Assembly: GCF_035818615.1 (NCBI RefSeq)
Contig: NZ_JAYKZY010000002.1
Coordinates: 560,501 to 624,500 of the forward strand
DNA length: 64,000 nucleotides
Reading direction: 5' to 3'
DNA from: Sphingobium sp. CR2-8
GTDB lineage: Bacteria > Pseudomonadota > Alphaproteobacteria > Sphingomonadales > Sphingomonadaceae
Positions within the stretch are counted from its first letter, which is position 1; every line of letters begins with the position of its first letter. Positions 20,892 to 29,171 of the stretch are shown piece after piece. The translations under genes and the position numbers were made by a program. Below the pieces are notes generated by a model, which saw only the letters and a list, made by a program, of their open reading frames with translations, was not told the origin of the DNA and searched no databases.

Positions 20892-21330
20892 GCCGAAGGC
20901 GCGGCAGCAGGGAATACGCATATATATCGCCAGCAATGTTCAACATCATCGAAGGGGTGTGCGCATGATCCTTGCCGATCTCCCGCCGATCCAAAAATTT
21001 CTGTCGCCTGTCCCAGCATTGCTTGCACGACGATAGTCTATTCTATCGGTAGATATCGCGCATGAGTCGGCGCGGAGCAGCTATGCAGGATTTTCAGGAG
21101 CAGGCCGGGGACTATCCTCATGGATTGTTCGGGCGTTGGCGCATGCGTCTGGCGCAAACCCTGCTGCGCGATGCGTCCGTGGTGCTGATCGATCGTGACG
21201 CCGATACAACAGCCGATCCGTCCGGGCGGACGCCAGAGACGCCATCGTGCGAAATAATCAACTGACAGGCGGCGCGCCTTTGCGATAGTCCGACCATTTC
21301 CAGCTTCGCTCTATTTTCCCAGGAGATATC
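20892..21330 (+). other. Intergenic stretch with at most small reading frames
   Basis: 439 bases between the MarR-like gene and the nitroreductase. It holds the 60-residue frame listed separately, a 23-codon frame starting at 20966 behind a GAAGGGG stretch, and an imperfect palindrome around 21034-21055 (TAGTCTATTCTATCGGTAGATA). I see no RNA gene. Confidence 0.4.
21083..21265 (+). CDS. Hypothetical small protein
   Basis: A 60-residue reading frame starting at an ATG with GGAG nine bases upstream; an earlier in-frame ATG exists at 21062. It begins MQDFQEQAGDY, has an Arg-rich centre (GRWRMRLAQTLLRD) and a Ser/Thr/Pro-rich tail. I do not recognise a family. The only support is the ribosome site and the position in a gap between genes; it may be non-coding. 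Confidence 0.35.
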   Translation: MQDFQEQAGDYPHGLFGRWRMRLAQTLLRDASVVLIDRDADTTADPSGRTPETPSCEIIN

Positions 21331-21924
21331 ATGGCCAGCAATCCTCGCGCCTCGGTTCGTGCCGTCGACCCCTTGTTTCTCGAACGCTGGTCGCCCCGCG
21401 CCTTCGACTCCTCGGCCATTCCACAGGCCGACCTGGACACTATGCTTGATGCCGCACGCTGGGCGCCTTCGGCGTTCAATTATCAGCCCTGGCGGTTCCT
21501 CTACGCCCATCGCGATGGCGCGGATTGGCAGCGCTTCGTCGACCTGCTGCTGCCCTTCAACCAGAGCTGGGTCCAACATGCGGGCGTCGTGCTGTTCGTC
21601 CTGTCCGACACGCTGACCGCCGCGCCGGGATCGGACGATTTCAAGCCGTCCTACAGCCACAGTTTCGACGCGGGTGCGGCCTGGGCCTTGCTGGCCTTGC
21701 AGGCGACGCGGCTGGGCTATCACACCCATGGCATGACCGGCGTCGATTTCGACAAGGCGCGCGTCGAACTGGCGGTGCCCGACCGCTTCCGCATCGAAGC
21801 GGCGGTCGCGATCGGTCGGCAGGGCGACAAGAGCATCCTGCCCGAAGCCTTGCAGGCGCGCGAGGAACCCAGCGATCGCAAGCCCATCGAAGCGTTCGCC
21901 CATCAGGGCAATTTCGTGGGCTGA
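21331..21924 (+). CDS. Nitroreductase family protein
   Basis: An FMN-dependent NAD(P)H oxidoreductase of the nitroreductase fold, 197 residues. The N-terminal R-W-S-P-R-A-F segment (ERWSPRAFDSSAIP) and AARWAPSAFNYQPWRF are the conserved FMN-binding elements; GYHTHGM near residue 131 and the final VAIGRQGDK correspond to the C-terminal FMN-contact region. AGGAGATATC gives a good ribosome site for the ATG. Physiological substrate unknown. It stands alone, with the LOV regulator following about 110 bases downstream in the same direction. Confidence 0.9.
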   Translation: MASNPRASVRAVDPLFLERWSPRAFDSSAIPQADLDTMLDAARWAPSAFNYQPWRFLYAHRDGADWQRFVDLLLPFNQSWVQHAGVVLFVLSDTLTAAPGSDDFKPSYSHSFDAGAAWALLALQATRLGYHTHGMTGVDFDKARVELAVPDRFRIEAAVAIGRQGDKSILPEALQAREEPSDRKPIEAFAHQGNFVG

Positions 21925-22032
21925 ACCGGCAAGTCGTTCCTTCGCCTTGCAGTGGAGGAACGATATGGTCCACGATGGGTAAGGAACATCGCGTTGATGT
22001 TGTTCCCTATATTCATCGAGTGCCTGCCGTCC

Positions 22033-22611
22033 ATGTCCCTGACCGAAATGATCACCGACAGCACCGTGCCCGCGGTCGTCACCAATCCGCGCCTGCCGGA
22101 CAATCCGATCGTGGATTGCAATGCCGCGTTCCTGGCGCTGACCGGCTACACGCGGGAGGAGGTCGTCGGGCGCAATTGTCGTTTCCTGTCTGGGCCTGAG
22201 ACGGAGGATGCGGGGACGAACATGATCCGCGCCGCCCTGCGCGACCGGCGGCCGGTGCTGGTGGAATTGCGCAACCATCGCAAGGACGGCTCGGCCTTCC
22301 GCAATGCCGTGATGATCGCCCCGATCTTTGGCCCGGACGGCACGTTGGAATGGTATCTCGGGTCGCAAATGGCGGTCGAGCATGGGGGCGAGCGCCGCCG
22401 GGATGCGGCCGCCGCCCTGATCGACACGCTGACAGAGCGCCAGCGGGCCGTGTTGGCGGGCATGGCGGACGGACGGCTCAACAAGCAGATCGCCTATGAA
22501 CTGGGCCTCACCGAACGCACGGTGAAGATGCATCGCGCGGCCATGCTGCGTGCCCTGGGCGTGCGCAGCATGGCGGAAGCGATTCGCCTTGCAATAGAGG
22601 CGGGGCTTTAG
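22033..22611 (+). CDS. LOV-HTH blue-light-responsive transcription factor
   Basis: A short photoreceptor regulator: an N-terminal LOV (PAS) domain and a C-terminal LuxR-type helix-turn-helix. The LOV core carries GRNCRFL with the adduct-forming cysteine at residue 49, then RNHRKDGSAFRN with the two flavin-contacting asparagines and WYLGSQMAV. The HTH (about 132-190) reads LTERQRAVLAGMADG, NKQIAYELGLTERTVKMHRA. Layout and size match EL222 of Erythrobacter, in which blue light releases the HTH to dimerise on DNA. I chose the ATG at 22033 because the LOV domain begins right after it; starts at 21997 (ATG) or 21952 (GTG) would add a hydrophobic extension without family support. Targets are unknown. 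Confidence 0.88.
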   Translation: MSLTEMITDSTVPAVVTNPRLPDNPIVDCNAAFLALTGYTREEVVGRNCRFLSGPETEDAGTNMIRAALRDRRPVLVELRNHRKDGSAFRNAVMIAPIFGPDGTLEWYLGSQMAVEHGGERRRDAAAALIDTLTERQRAVLAGMADGRLNKQIAYELGLTERTVKMHRAAMLRALGVRSMAEAIRLAIEAGL

Positions 22612-22655
22612 GCCTCCCCAAGATGGCGTAAGGGGACCACCCCCGCTCACCCCAG

Positions 22656-22693
22656 GGGACGGGCGGGGCGCTGCGACACGCGACGCCCGTCCC
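22656..22693 (+). terminator. Terminator-like hairpin after the LOV gene
   Basis: A perfect 10-bp stem (22656-22665 with 22684-22693) and 18-base loop, followed by GTTCTTG. It sits between the convergent LOV regulator and dapD. The T run is weak, so efficiency is uncertain. Confidence 0.5.
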
Positions 22694-22705
22694 GTTCTTG
22701 ACAGA

Positions 22706-23545
22706 TCAGTCGCGCAACAGGTCGTTGATGCCGGTCTTGGACCGCGTCTGCGCGTCGACGCGCTTGACGATCACGGCGCAATAGAGGCTGGGGCCGGGCG
22801 TGCCGTCGGGCAGGGGCTTGCCGGGCAGGCTGCCGGGGACGATGACCGAATAGGGCGGCACTTCTCCCATGAAGATTTCGCCGGTGGTGCGGTCGATGAT
22901 CTTGGTCGACTGGCCGATGAAGACGCCCATCGACAGGACCGAACCCTTGCCGATGCGGACGCCTTCCACCACTTCGGACCGTGCGCCGATGAAGCAGTCA
23001 TCCTCGATGATGACCGGGTCGGCCTGCAACGGTTCCAGCACGCCGCCGATGCCGACGCCGCCCGACAGATGGACATTCTTGCCGATCTGCGCGCAGCTGC
23101 CCACCGTCACCCAGGCGTCGACCATCGTGCCTTCATCGACGAAGGCGCCGATATTGACGAAGCTGGGCATCAGGATCGCATTCTTCGCGATATGCGCGCC
23201 GGCGCGGGCGAAGGCGCCCGGAACTGCGCGGAAACCGGCGGCGCGGAACTCCGCCTCGCCCCAGCCTGCGAACTTGCTGGGCACCTTGTCCCACCAGAAG
23301 CCGTTGCCGGGACCGTTTTCGATCAGCGCATTGTCGTTCAGGCGGAAGGACAGCAGCACCGCCTTCTTGAGCCACTGGTTGACCTGCCAGCCATTTTCGG
23401 TCGGCTCGGCGACACGACCCTTGCCGCTGTCGAGCAACGCGAGCGCCTGTGCAACCGCGTCGCGCACGGCGCCTTGCGTGGTCAGGCTGACATTGGCGCG
23501 GTCTTCCCAGGCGGCGTCGATGGTGGCTTGCAGGTCGGCGGTCAT
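22706..23545 (-). CDS. dapD: Tetrahydrodipicolinate N-succinyltransferase
   Basis: Succinylates 2,3,4,5-tetrahydropyridine-2,6-dicarboxylate from succinyl-CoA in the lysine/diaminopimelate pathway (cytoplasm). The 279-residue product matches the family length. The first 100 residues are the helical cap ([19 protein letters not shown]), followed by a left-handed parallel beta-helix with hexapeptide repeats ([40 protein letters not shown]) and the conserved C-terminal [13 protein letters not shown]. It starts within the last four bases of the upstream HAD gene (ATGA), so the two are coupled. Confidence 0.97.
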   Translation of the reverse strand: MTADLQATIDAAWEDRANVSLTTQGAVRDAVAQALALLDSGKGRVAEPTENGWQVNQWLKKAVLLSFRLNDNALIENGPGNGFWWDKVPSKFAGWGEAEFRAAGFRAVPGAFARAGAHIAKNAILMPSFVNIGAFVDEGTMVDAWVTVGSCAQIGKNVHLSGGVGIGGVLEPLQADPVIIEDDCFIGARSEVVEGVRIGKGSVLSMGVFIGQSTKIIDRTTGEIFMGEVPPYSVIVPGSLPGKPLPDGTPGPSLYCAVIVKRVDAQTRSKTGINDLLRD

Positions 23546-24201
23546 GCAGTTTCCCCAATTATGGTCGCCAGAAATGGCGTCAGATGGTCGGTTTCGAAAT
23601 CAATGAAGTCGGGATGATGGTCATGATCGCCGCTTTCCGAGCCATTATTGACCCAGATGGTCGTCATGCCGATCGCCTTGGCAGGCTTCAGGTTGCGGGC
23701 CATGTCCTCGAAAAAGGCGGCGCGGGTCGGGTCCACGCCATGCACCCGGCACAGATCGGCATAGCCCGACGGATCGGGCTTCGGGATATATTGGCAGGCG
23801 TGGATGTCGTGGATCAGTTCGAACGCGTCGGCAAGGCCCAGCTTCGCCAGTACGCGTGCCGCATAGGCGGCGTCGCCATTGGTGAAGATCAGGCGGCGGC
23901 CGGGCAGCGCGGCGATATGCGCGTTGAGCGCCGCGTCGATCTCCAGCCGGTCCATCGAGATATCGTGAACATAGTCCAGAAAGGCGCGCGGTTCGATGCC
24001 ATGATGATGCATCAGGCCCGACAGGGTCGTGCCATGCTCGATGAAATAGCGTTTCTGCGTCTGGCGCGCGATGACGGGGTCGCAACCCAGCAGGCCCTGA
24101 ATGAACTCGCCCATCTTCACGTCGATCAGCGCGAACAGGTCCGCCTTCGCCGGATAGAGCGTGTTGTCCAGATCGAAGATCCAGGTGTCGACATGGGCCA
24201 T
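23542..24201 (-). CDS. HAD-family pyrimidine 5'-nucleotidase
   Basis: A cytosolic HAD phosphatase of the PYRIC/SDT1-like group that dephosphorylates nucleoside monophosphates. Motif I is FDLDNTLYP at the N-terminus, motif II FTNGD, the motif III lysine lies in [10 protein letters not shown] and motif IV is FFEDMARNL. Length (219 residues) fits. I take the ATG at 24201; an ATG four codons upstream (24213) is also open. The gene overlaps dapD by four bases and is transcribed first. Confidence 0.88.
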   Translation of the reverse strand: MAHVDTWIFDLDNTLYPAKADLFALIDVKMGEFIQGLLGCDPVIARQTQKRYFIEHGTTLSGLMHHHGIEPRAFLDYVHDISMDRLEIDAALNAHIAALPGRRLIFTNGDAAYAARVLAKLGLADAFELIHDIHACQYIPKPDPSGYADLCRVHGVDPTRAAFFEDMARNLKPAKAIGMTTIWVNNGSESGDHDHHPDFIDFETDHLTPFLATIIGETA

Positions 24202-24322
24202 ATCCGCGCGCATGGCCGCGCCCTAATCCGGCGGGCAGGGAAGGGCAACCCAATAACCCCTCCTTCCTCGGTCAAGTTGGAAGAGGGGGCAGGACGAAAC
24301 CCTCGTCCCCACAGGAGTGGGT

Positions 24323-25195
24323 CTATGCTACTGCCTTGTCGTCCTGATAGAAGGCCTGCACCGCGTCCCACGCATCCTCGGCGCTTTCGACCCAGGTCAG
24401 CAGGTTGAGGTCCGAATGCGAGATCACGCCTTCGTCGGCCAGCGCCTCGAAATCGACCACCCGGTTCCAGAAATCCTTCCCGAACAACAGGATCGGGATG
24501 GGCTTCATCTTGCCGGTCTGGATCAGCGTGAGCAGTTCGAACATCTCGTCGAACGTGCCGAAGCCGCCGGGAAAGACCGCCAGCGCGCGGGCGCGCAGCA
24601 GGAAATGCATCTTGCGCAGCGCGAAATAGTGGAACTGGAAGCTGAGTTCCGGCGTGACGAAGCGATTGGGCGCCTGTTCGTGCGGCAGGACGATATTCAT
24701 GCCGATGGTGGTCTGGCCGACATCCTCCGCACCGCGATTGGCCGCTTCCATGATCGACGGGCCGCCGCCCGAACAGACCACGAAATGGCGGTCGCCATTC
24801 GCATTGACCGGATATTGCGCCGCGATCCGCGCGAGCCTGCGCGCTTCTTCATAATAATGGGCCTTCGCGCCCAGATTTTCCGCGATGCGCTTTTGTTCGG
24901 GCGTGGTGGCGGCGTCGATCCGTGCCTGCACCTGGTCGGGTTCGGGAATGCGGGCGGAACCATAGAAGACGAAGGTCGATTCGATCTTCGCTTCGTCCAT
25001 CAGTAATTGGGGTTTCAGCAATTCCAGCTGGAACCGCACCGGCCGCAGGTCTTCGCGCAGCAGGAATTCGCTATCCTGGAAGGCGAGCTTGTAAGCGGCG
25101 CTTTGTGTTTGGGGGGTTCCGACCTGTTTCTTGGCATCATCGGCCTCTTGGCGGGCCGGGCGGAATTTGCGTTCTTCGATTTCTTTTTTCGTCAT
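24323..25195 (-). CDS. LOG-family (lysine decarboxylase-like) protein
   Basis: A Rossmann-fold protein of the TIGR00730/LOG family; members are cytokinin-riboside or nucleotide 5'-monophosphate phosphoribohydrolases, though the bacterial role is usually unproven. The diagnostic motif PGGFGTFDEMFE and the upstream SGGGPSIMEAANRGA are both present. At 290 residues it belongs to the long subgroup with an N-terminal extension of about 90 residues (QDSEFLLREDLRPVRFQLEL). I start at the ATG at 25195 (MTKKEIEER); an ATG 12 codons earlier is open but less typical. Monocistronic by position. Confidence 0.87.
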   Translation of the reverse strand: MTKKEIEERKFRPARQEADDAKKQVGTPQTQSAAYKLAFQDSEFLLREDLRPVRFQLELLKPQLLMDEAKIESTFVFYGSARIPEPDQVQARIDAATTPEQKRIAENLGAKAHYYEEARRLARIAAQYPVNANGDRHFVVCSGGGPSIMEAANRGAEDVGQTTIGMNIVLPHEQAPNRFVTPELSFQFHYFALRKMHFLLRARALAVFPGGFGTFDEMFELLTLIQTGKMKPIPILLFGKDFWNRVVDFEALADEGVISHSDLNLLTWVESAEDAWDAVQAFYQDDKAVA

Positions 25196-25273
25196 TTGCA
25201 CCAACTTAGTGCGGGGCAATGACAAAACCAAGTCTGCTTGCCCGCAAAATCCGCCTGTAGCGCTTAAACCTTC

Positions 25274-25966
25274 TCAGCGGCAAAACCCGCCACGCCCGCC
25301 CATGTCGAAATGGAAATGGTCGTAATGGGCCGCGTTGTAATCGGGGCTCAGCACGGTATTGAACCGCTTGCACGCGCTGGCATGCACGACCTTCAGGAAC
25401 TGGCGGGTCTGCTTGTCGCCCTCCCACCCCTTTTGCACGCTGATTCGCCGGCCGTCGGACAGGACGAAGGCGGATACGTCGATTGCATTGCTATGGGCAT
25501 GTTCGGACAATTTGCCGCTACCCGCGATCGGGCGGCAATTATAGGTGCCGAACGTCTCGATCCTCTCGATTTCCGCGCCCAGTACCAGGCGGGCGGCAGG
25601 CTGCACCCCATAGCGCGCCCAAGCGGCGAAATTGGCAGCCAGGTTGCAGGTCATCGCACCCAGATTGGTCGCGGGCACGCCGATATCGATCAGCTTGACG
25701 CTGTTGACCGCGCTGCACCCACCGCCGAAATTCCGGTCGGGCAGGGGGGTGAAGGCCACCGCCTGGCTTTCCAGTTTCGCGAAACATTGTCGCGTCTCCA
25801 TCGCCGGTTGGGCAGGGGCGCGAACGGGCCGGGATGGGGGCGTCGGTGCGCGTGCCACCCGGCCGCGTGGGACCAGATCGCCGCTACAGGCGCTCAACGC
25901 CATTGCCGTCAGCACGGCCAGACCGGCGCCGCGCGCCGCCCGCATCTTTGTCGACCCAATGCTCAT
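25274..25966 (-). CDS. Extensin-like C-terminal domain lipoprotein
   Basis: An exported lipoprotein (lipobox LSAC, Cys27) of 230 residues. After a Pro/Arg-rich linker comes the extensin-like C domain common in alphaproteobacteria: NFGGGCSAVNSVKLIDIGV, MTCNLAANFAAWARYGVQPA, TYNCRPIAGSG, SEHAHSNAIDVSAF and HYDHFHFDMGG. The His/Asp pattern of the last two resembles VanY/DD-peptidase-like metalloenzymes, so a cell-wall role is plausible but unproven. Six cysteines after the lipobox could form disulfides in the periplasm. Confidence 0.88.
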   Translation of the reverse strand: MSIGSTKMRAARGAGLAVLTAMALSACSGDLVPRGRVARAPTPPSRPVRAPAQPAMETRQCFAKLESQAVAFTPLPDRNFGGGCSAVNSVKLIDIGVPATNLGAMTCNLAANFAAWARYGVQPAARLVLGAEIERIETFGTYNCRPIAGSGKLSEHAHSNAIDVSAFVLSDGRRISVQKGWEGDKQTRQFLKVVHASACKRFNTVLSPDYNAAHYDHFHFDMGGRGGFCR

Positions 25967-26041
25967 GAGTCGGGATGTTAGCAGGGCGAATATTTACGAA
26001 GGTTAACGGCGCATTCGCTTCGTCCGATTTTTCGGGCGCGC

Positions 26042-26069
26042 TTGACAGGCCCGCCGAAATCTCTAGGGC
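26042..26069 (+). promoter_or_regulatory. Probable serC promoter
   Basis: TTGACA (26042-26047), a 16-base spacer and TAGGGC (26064-26069) upstream of the serC leader. The -35 is perfect; the -10 is weak. Transcription would begin close to the 5' end of the structured leader. Confidence 0.45.
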
Positions 26070-26070
26070 C

Positions 26071-26124
26071 GCCGACGGGCCACGCGGTCCCAACGCCGCG
26101 CTGCTCTCTGTAAGGAGACGCTAC
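26071..26124 (+). ncRNA. serC leader RNA (candidate serC motif)
   Basis: Two hairpins precede serC. The first pairs CGCGG (26083-26087) with CCGCG (26096-26100). The second pairs 26105-26109 with 26114-26118 across a GTAA tetraloop of GNRA type, and its 3' arm is the GGAGA ribosome site of serC. Known alphaproteobacterial serC leaders (Rfam serC motif) occupy the same place and begin near the transcription start; my match is by layout and recall, not by alignment. Confidence 0.55.
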
Positions 26125-27285
26125 ATGACTGATTTGACTGCCGTTGACGCCACCCTTGCGCCTGTCGCAAAACCCGCCAGCCGTCCGGCCCGCCCCTTTT
26201 TCTCTTCCGGTCCCTGCGCCAAGCCCCCGGGCTGGAGCGCCGACAAGCTGGCGACCAACTCGCTCGGCCGTTCGCACCGCGCCAAGATCGGCAAGACCCG
26301 CCTTGCTTACAGCATCGACCTGATGCGTGAGCTGCTGAACCTGCCCGACACCCACCGTATCGGCATCGTGCCCGGCTCCGACACCGGTGCTTTCGAAATG
26401 GCGATGTGGACGATGCTGGGCGCCCGGCCTGTCACGACGCTTGCCTGGGAAAGCTTCGGCGAAGGCTGGGTGACGGACGCGGTCAAGCAGTTAAAGCTCG
26501 ACCCCACCGTCATCCGCGCCGATTATGGCCAGCTGCCCGACCTTTCCACGGTCGATTTCAGCACCGACGTGCTGTTCACCTGGAACGGCACCACGTCGGG
26601 CGTGCGCGTCCCTAATGCCGACTTCATCCCTGCGGATCGCGAAGGCCTGACCTTCGCCGACGCGACCAGCGCTGTGTTCGCCTATGACATCGACTGGGCC
26701 AAGATCGACGTGGCCACCTTTTCCTGGCAGAAGGTGCTGGGCGGCGAGGGCGGCCATGGCGTGCTGATCCTCGGCCCCCGCGCGGTCGAACGGCTCGAAA
26801 CCCACACACCCGCCTGGCCGCTGCCCAAGGTTTTCCGCCTGATGGCGAAGGGCAAGCTCGCCGAAGGCGTGTTCAAGGGCGAGACGATCAACACCCCCTC
26901 CATGCTGGCGGTCGAAGATGCGATCTTCGCGCTGGAATGGGGCCAATCGCTGGGCGGCCTCAACGGCCTGATCGCGCGCAGCGACGCCAACGCCGCCGCG
27001 CTCGACAAGATCGTCGCGGAGCGCGACTGGCTCGGCCATCTCGCCACCGACGCGACGTCGCGGTCGAAGACCAGCGTCTGCCTGACGGTCGAGGGCGCCG
27101 ACGAAGCCTTCATCAAGGCCTTCGCTGCCCTCCTCGAAAAGGAAGGCGCGGCCTATGACGTCGCAGGCTATCGCGACGCCCCGGCCGGCCTTCGCATCTG
27201 GTGCGGCGCGACCGTGGAAACGGCGGACATCGAAGCGCTGGGTCCGTGGCTCGACTGGGCCTATGCCCAGACCAAGGCTGCCTAA
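26125..27285 (+). CDS. serC: Phosphoserine aminotransferase
   Basis: Converts 3-phosphohydroxypyruvate and glutamate to phosphoserine (second step of serine synthesis; also used in pyridoxal phosphate synthesis). The 386-residue product begins MTDLTAVDATL and contains FFSSGPCAKPPGW, the alphaproteobacterial-type PLP-binding segment FSWQKVLGGEGGHG with the Schiff-base lysine, and a C-terminal LRIWCGATVE. The ATG at 26125 is fixed by TAAGGAG just upstream; the frame is open further upstream but without support. serA follows 126 bases later, the two being separated by a palindromic repeat. Confidence 0.96.
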   Translation: MTDLTAVDATLAPVAKPASRPARPFFSSGPCAKPPGWSADKLATNSLGRSHRAKIGKTRLAYSIDLMRELLNLPDTHRIGIVPGSDTGAFEMAMWTMLGARPVTTLAWESFGEGWVTDAVKQLKLDPTVIRADYGQLPDLSTVDFSTDVLFTWNGTTSGVRVPNADFIPADREGLTFADATSAVFAYDIDWAKIDVATFSWQKVLGGEGGHGVLILGPRAVERLETHTPAWPLPKVFRLMAKGKLAEGVFKGETINTPSMLAVEDAIFALEWGQSLGGLNGLIARSDANAAALDKIVAERDWLGHLATDATSRSKTSVCLTVEGADEAFIKAFAALLEKEGAAYDVAGYRDAPAGLRIWCGATVETADIEALGPWLDWAYAQTKAA

Positions 27286-27307
27286 CCAACCTCTCCCTTA
27301 CATACCC

Positions 27308-27387
27308 GTCATCCCAGCGAAAGCTGGGATCTCAGGCCCCTAGGTACGACCCAGCCGCCTGAGATCCTGACCTTCGTCAGGATGACG
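27308..27387 (+). repeat. Inverted palindromic repeat pair between serC and serA
   Basis: Unit 27308-27337 (GTCATCCCAGCGAAAGCTGG...) and an inverted unit 27357-27387 ending CAGGATGACG. Each arm is itself a small hairpin. Same family as repeats at 31929, 43629, 45844, 49322, 55715 and 61370. Confidence 0.8.
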
Positions 27388-27411
27388 AATTGCACAGAAA
27401 GGCAATTCGTC

Positions 27412-28992
27412 ATGCCCAAAGTCCTTATTTCCGACAAGATGGATCCCCGCGCCGCCGCGATCTTCCGCGAACGTGGCGTCGAAGTCGACGAAATCACCGG
27501 CAAGACCCCCGAAGAACTGATCGCCATCATCGGCGACTATGACGGCCTCGCCATCCGCAGCTCGACCAAGGTGACGAAGGCGATCCTGGACGCCGCCACC
27601 AACCTCAAGGTCATCGGCCGCGCCGGCATCGGCGTCGACAATGTCGATATCCCGGCGGCCTCGGCCAAGGGCGTGATCGTCATGAACACGCCGTTCGGCA
27701 ACTCTATCACCACCGCCGAACATGCCATCGCGCTGATGTTCGCGCTCGCCCGCCAGCTGCCCGAAGCCAACGCCCAGACGCAGCAGGGCCTGTGGCCCAA
27801 GAACGGCTTCATGGGCGTGGAAGTCACCGGCAAGACGCTGGGCCTGATCGGCGCCGGCAACATCGGCTCGATCGTCGCCACCCGCGCGCTCGGGCTCAAG
27901 ATGAAGGTCGTCGCCTTCGATCCGTTCCTGACCCCCGAACGCGCCATCGAAATGGGCGTGGAAAAGGCCGATCTCGACACGCTGCTGGCGAAGGCCGACT
28001 TCATCACGCTGCACACGCCGCTGACCGACCAGACGCGCAACATCCTCAGCAAGGAAAACCTCGCCAAGACCAAGAAGGGCGTGCGCATCATCAACTGCGC
28101 GCGTGGCGGCCTGATCGATGAAGCGGCGCTCAAGGACGCGCTGGATTCGGGCCAGGTCGCAGGTGCCGCGCTCGACGTGTTCCAGACCGAACCGGCCAAG
28201 GAGTCGCCGCTGTTCGGTACGCCGGGCTTCATCTGCACCCCGCATCTGGGCGCTTCGACAGACGAAGCGCAGGTCAATGTCGCGTTGCAGGTTGCCGACC
28301 AGCTGTCCGACTATCTGCTCGACGGCGGCATCACCAATGCGCTCAACGTCCCCTCGCTCAGCGCCGAGGAAGCGCCCAAGCTCAAGCCCTATATGGCGCT
28401 GGCCGAAAAGCTGGGCAGCCTGATCGGTCAGCTGGAAGGCGACCAGATCACCGGCGTCGCGATCGAGGTCGAGGGCCATGCGGCCGAACTGAACCAGAAG
28501 CCCATCACCGCCGCCGTGCTGGCGGGCCTGATGCGCGTCTATTCGGACACGGTGAACATGGTCAACGCGCCCTTCCTGGCGAAGGAGCGGGGCCTGGACG
28601 TCCGCGAAGTCCGGCACGACCGCGAAGGCGACTATCAGACGCTGGTGCGCGTCACCGTGACGACCGAAAATGGCGACAAGTCGGTCGCGGGCACATTGTT
28701 CGGCCATGCCCAGCCGCGCCTGGTCGAACTGTTCGGCATCAAGGTGGAGGCCGATCTCGACGGGTCGATGCTCTATATCGTCAACCAGGACGCGCCCGGC
28801 TTTATCGGTCGCCTGGGGAGCAAGCTTGGCGAATCGGAGGTCAATATCGGCACCTTCCATCTGGGCCGTCGCAACCAGGGCGGCGAAGCCGTTCTGCTGC
28901 TGTCGGTGGACGGCACCGTCACCGAACCGTTGCGCTGGGAAATCTGCAACCTCACCGGCGTGAAGCAGGTGAAGCTGCTGCGCTTCGCCTGA
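27412..28992 (+). CDS. serA: D-3-phosphoglycerate dehydrogenase (long form)
   Basis: Oxidises 3-phosphoglycerate to 3-phosphohydroxypyruvate with NAD, the first step of serine synthesis. At 526 residues it is the long form: substrate/NAD core with GLIGAGNIGS, the NCARGG loop, the catalytic His in TPHLGAST, then an allosteric substrate-binding (ASB) domain and a C-terminal ACT domain (LYIVNQDAPGFIGRLGSKLG), which normally mediates serine feedback. I start at the ATG at 27412 (MPKVLISDKMD); the frame is open ten codons further upstream into the repeat. It functions with serC just upstream. Confidence 0.97.
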   Translation: MPKVLISDKMDPRAAAIFRERGVEVDEITGKTPEELIAIIGDYDGLAIRSSTKVTKAILDAATNLKVIGRAGIGVDNVDIPAASAKGVIVMNTPFGNSITTAEHAIALMFALARQLPEANAQTQQGLWPKNGFMGVEVTGKTLGLIGAGNIGSIVATRALGLKMKVVAFDPFLTPERAIEMGVEKADLDTLLAKADFITLHTPLTDQTRNILSKENLAKTKKGVRIINCARGGLIDEAALKDALDSGQVAGAALDVFQTEPAKESPLFGTPGFICTPHLGASTDEAQVNVALQVADQLSDYLLDGGITNALNVPSLSAEEAPKLKPYMALAEKLGSLIGQLEGDQITGVAIEVEGHAAELNQKPITAAVLAGLMRVYSDTVNMVNAPFLAKERGLDVREVRHDREGDYQTLVRVTVTTENGDKSVAGTLFGHAQPRLVELFGIKVEADLDGSMLYIVNQDAPGFIGRLGSKLGESEVNIGTFHLGRRNQGGEAVLLLSVDGTVTEPLRWEICNLTGVKQVKLLRFA

Positions 28993-29010
28993 TCTAGGTC
29001 AGAACATAAA

Positions 29011-29124
29011 CCGTTCGGTTCGAGCAGCCCTTCGACTGCCTGCAAGGCAGGCGCTCAGGACAGGCTTCGAGCGAAGTCGAGAAGCGTCGTCGAGAACAGG
29101 TCTCGACACGCTCGAACCGAACGG
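29011..29124 (+). repeat. Inverted repeat between serA and hisZ
   Basis: Terminal arms CCGTTCGGTTCGAGC (29011-29025) and its exact complement (29110-29124) enclose further inverted CTTCGA/TCGAAG pieces. Second repeat family of this window, shared with 41979-42064 and 60234-60298. Confidence 0.8.
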
Positions 29125-29171
29125 CGGATGGGGATGGCCTAGCCCCAAATTTCCGCTAAAGGGCCTGTCCC

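Noticed and set aside
21118..22650. Minus-strand 510-residue frame opposite the nitroreductase and LOV genes
   Set aside because: Both plus-strand genes have strong family motifs; the antisense frame is Arg/His/Gly-rich with no recognisable domain.
27340..28860. Minus-strand 506-residue frame opposite serA
   Set aside because: Third-position GC bias makes the antisense strand open; serA is unambiguous.
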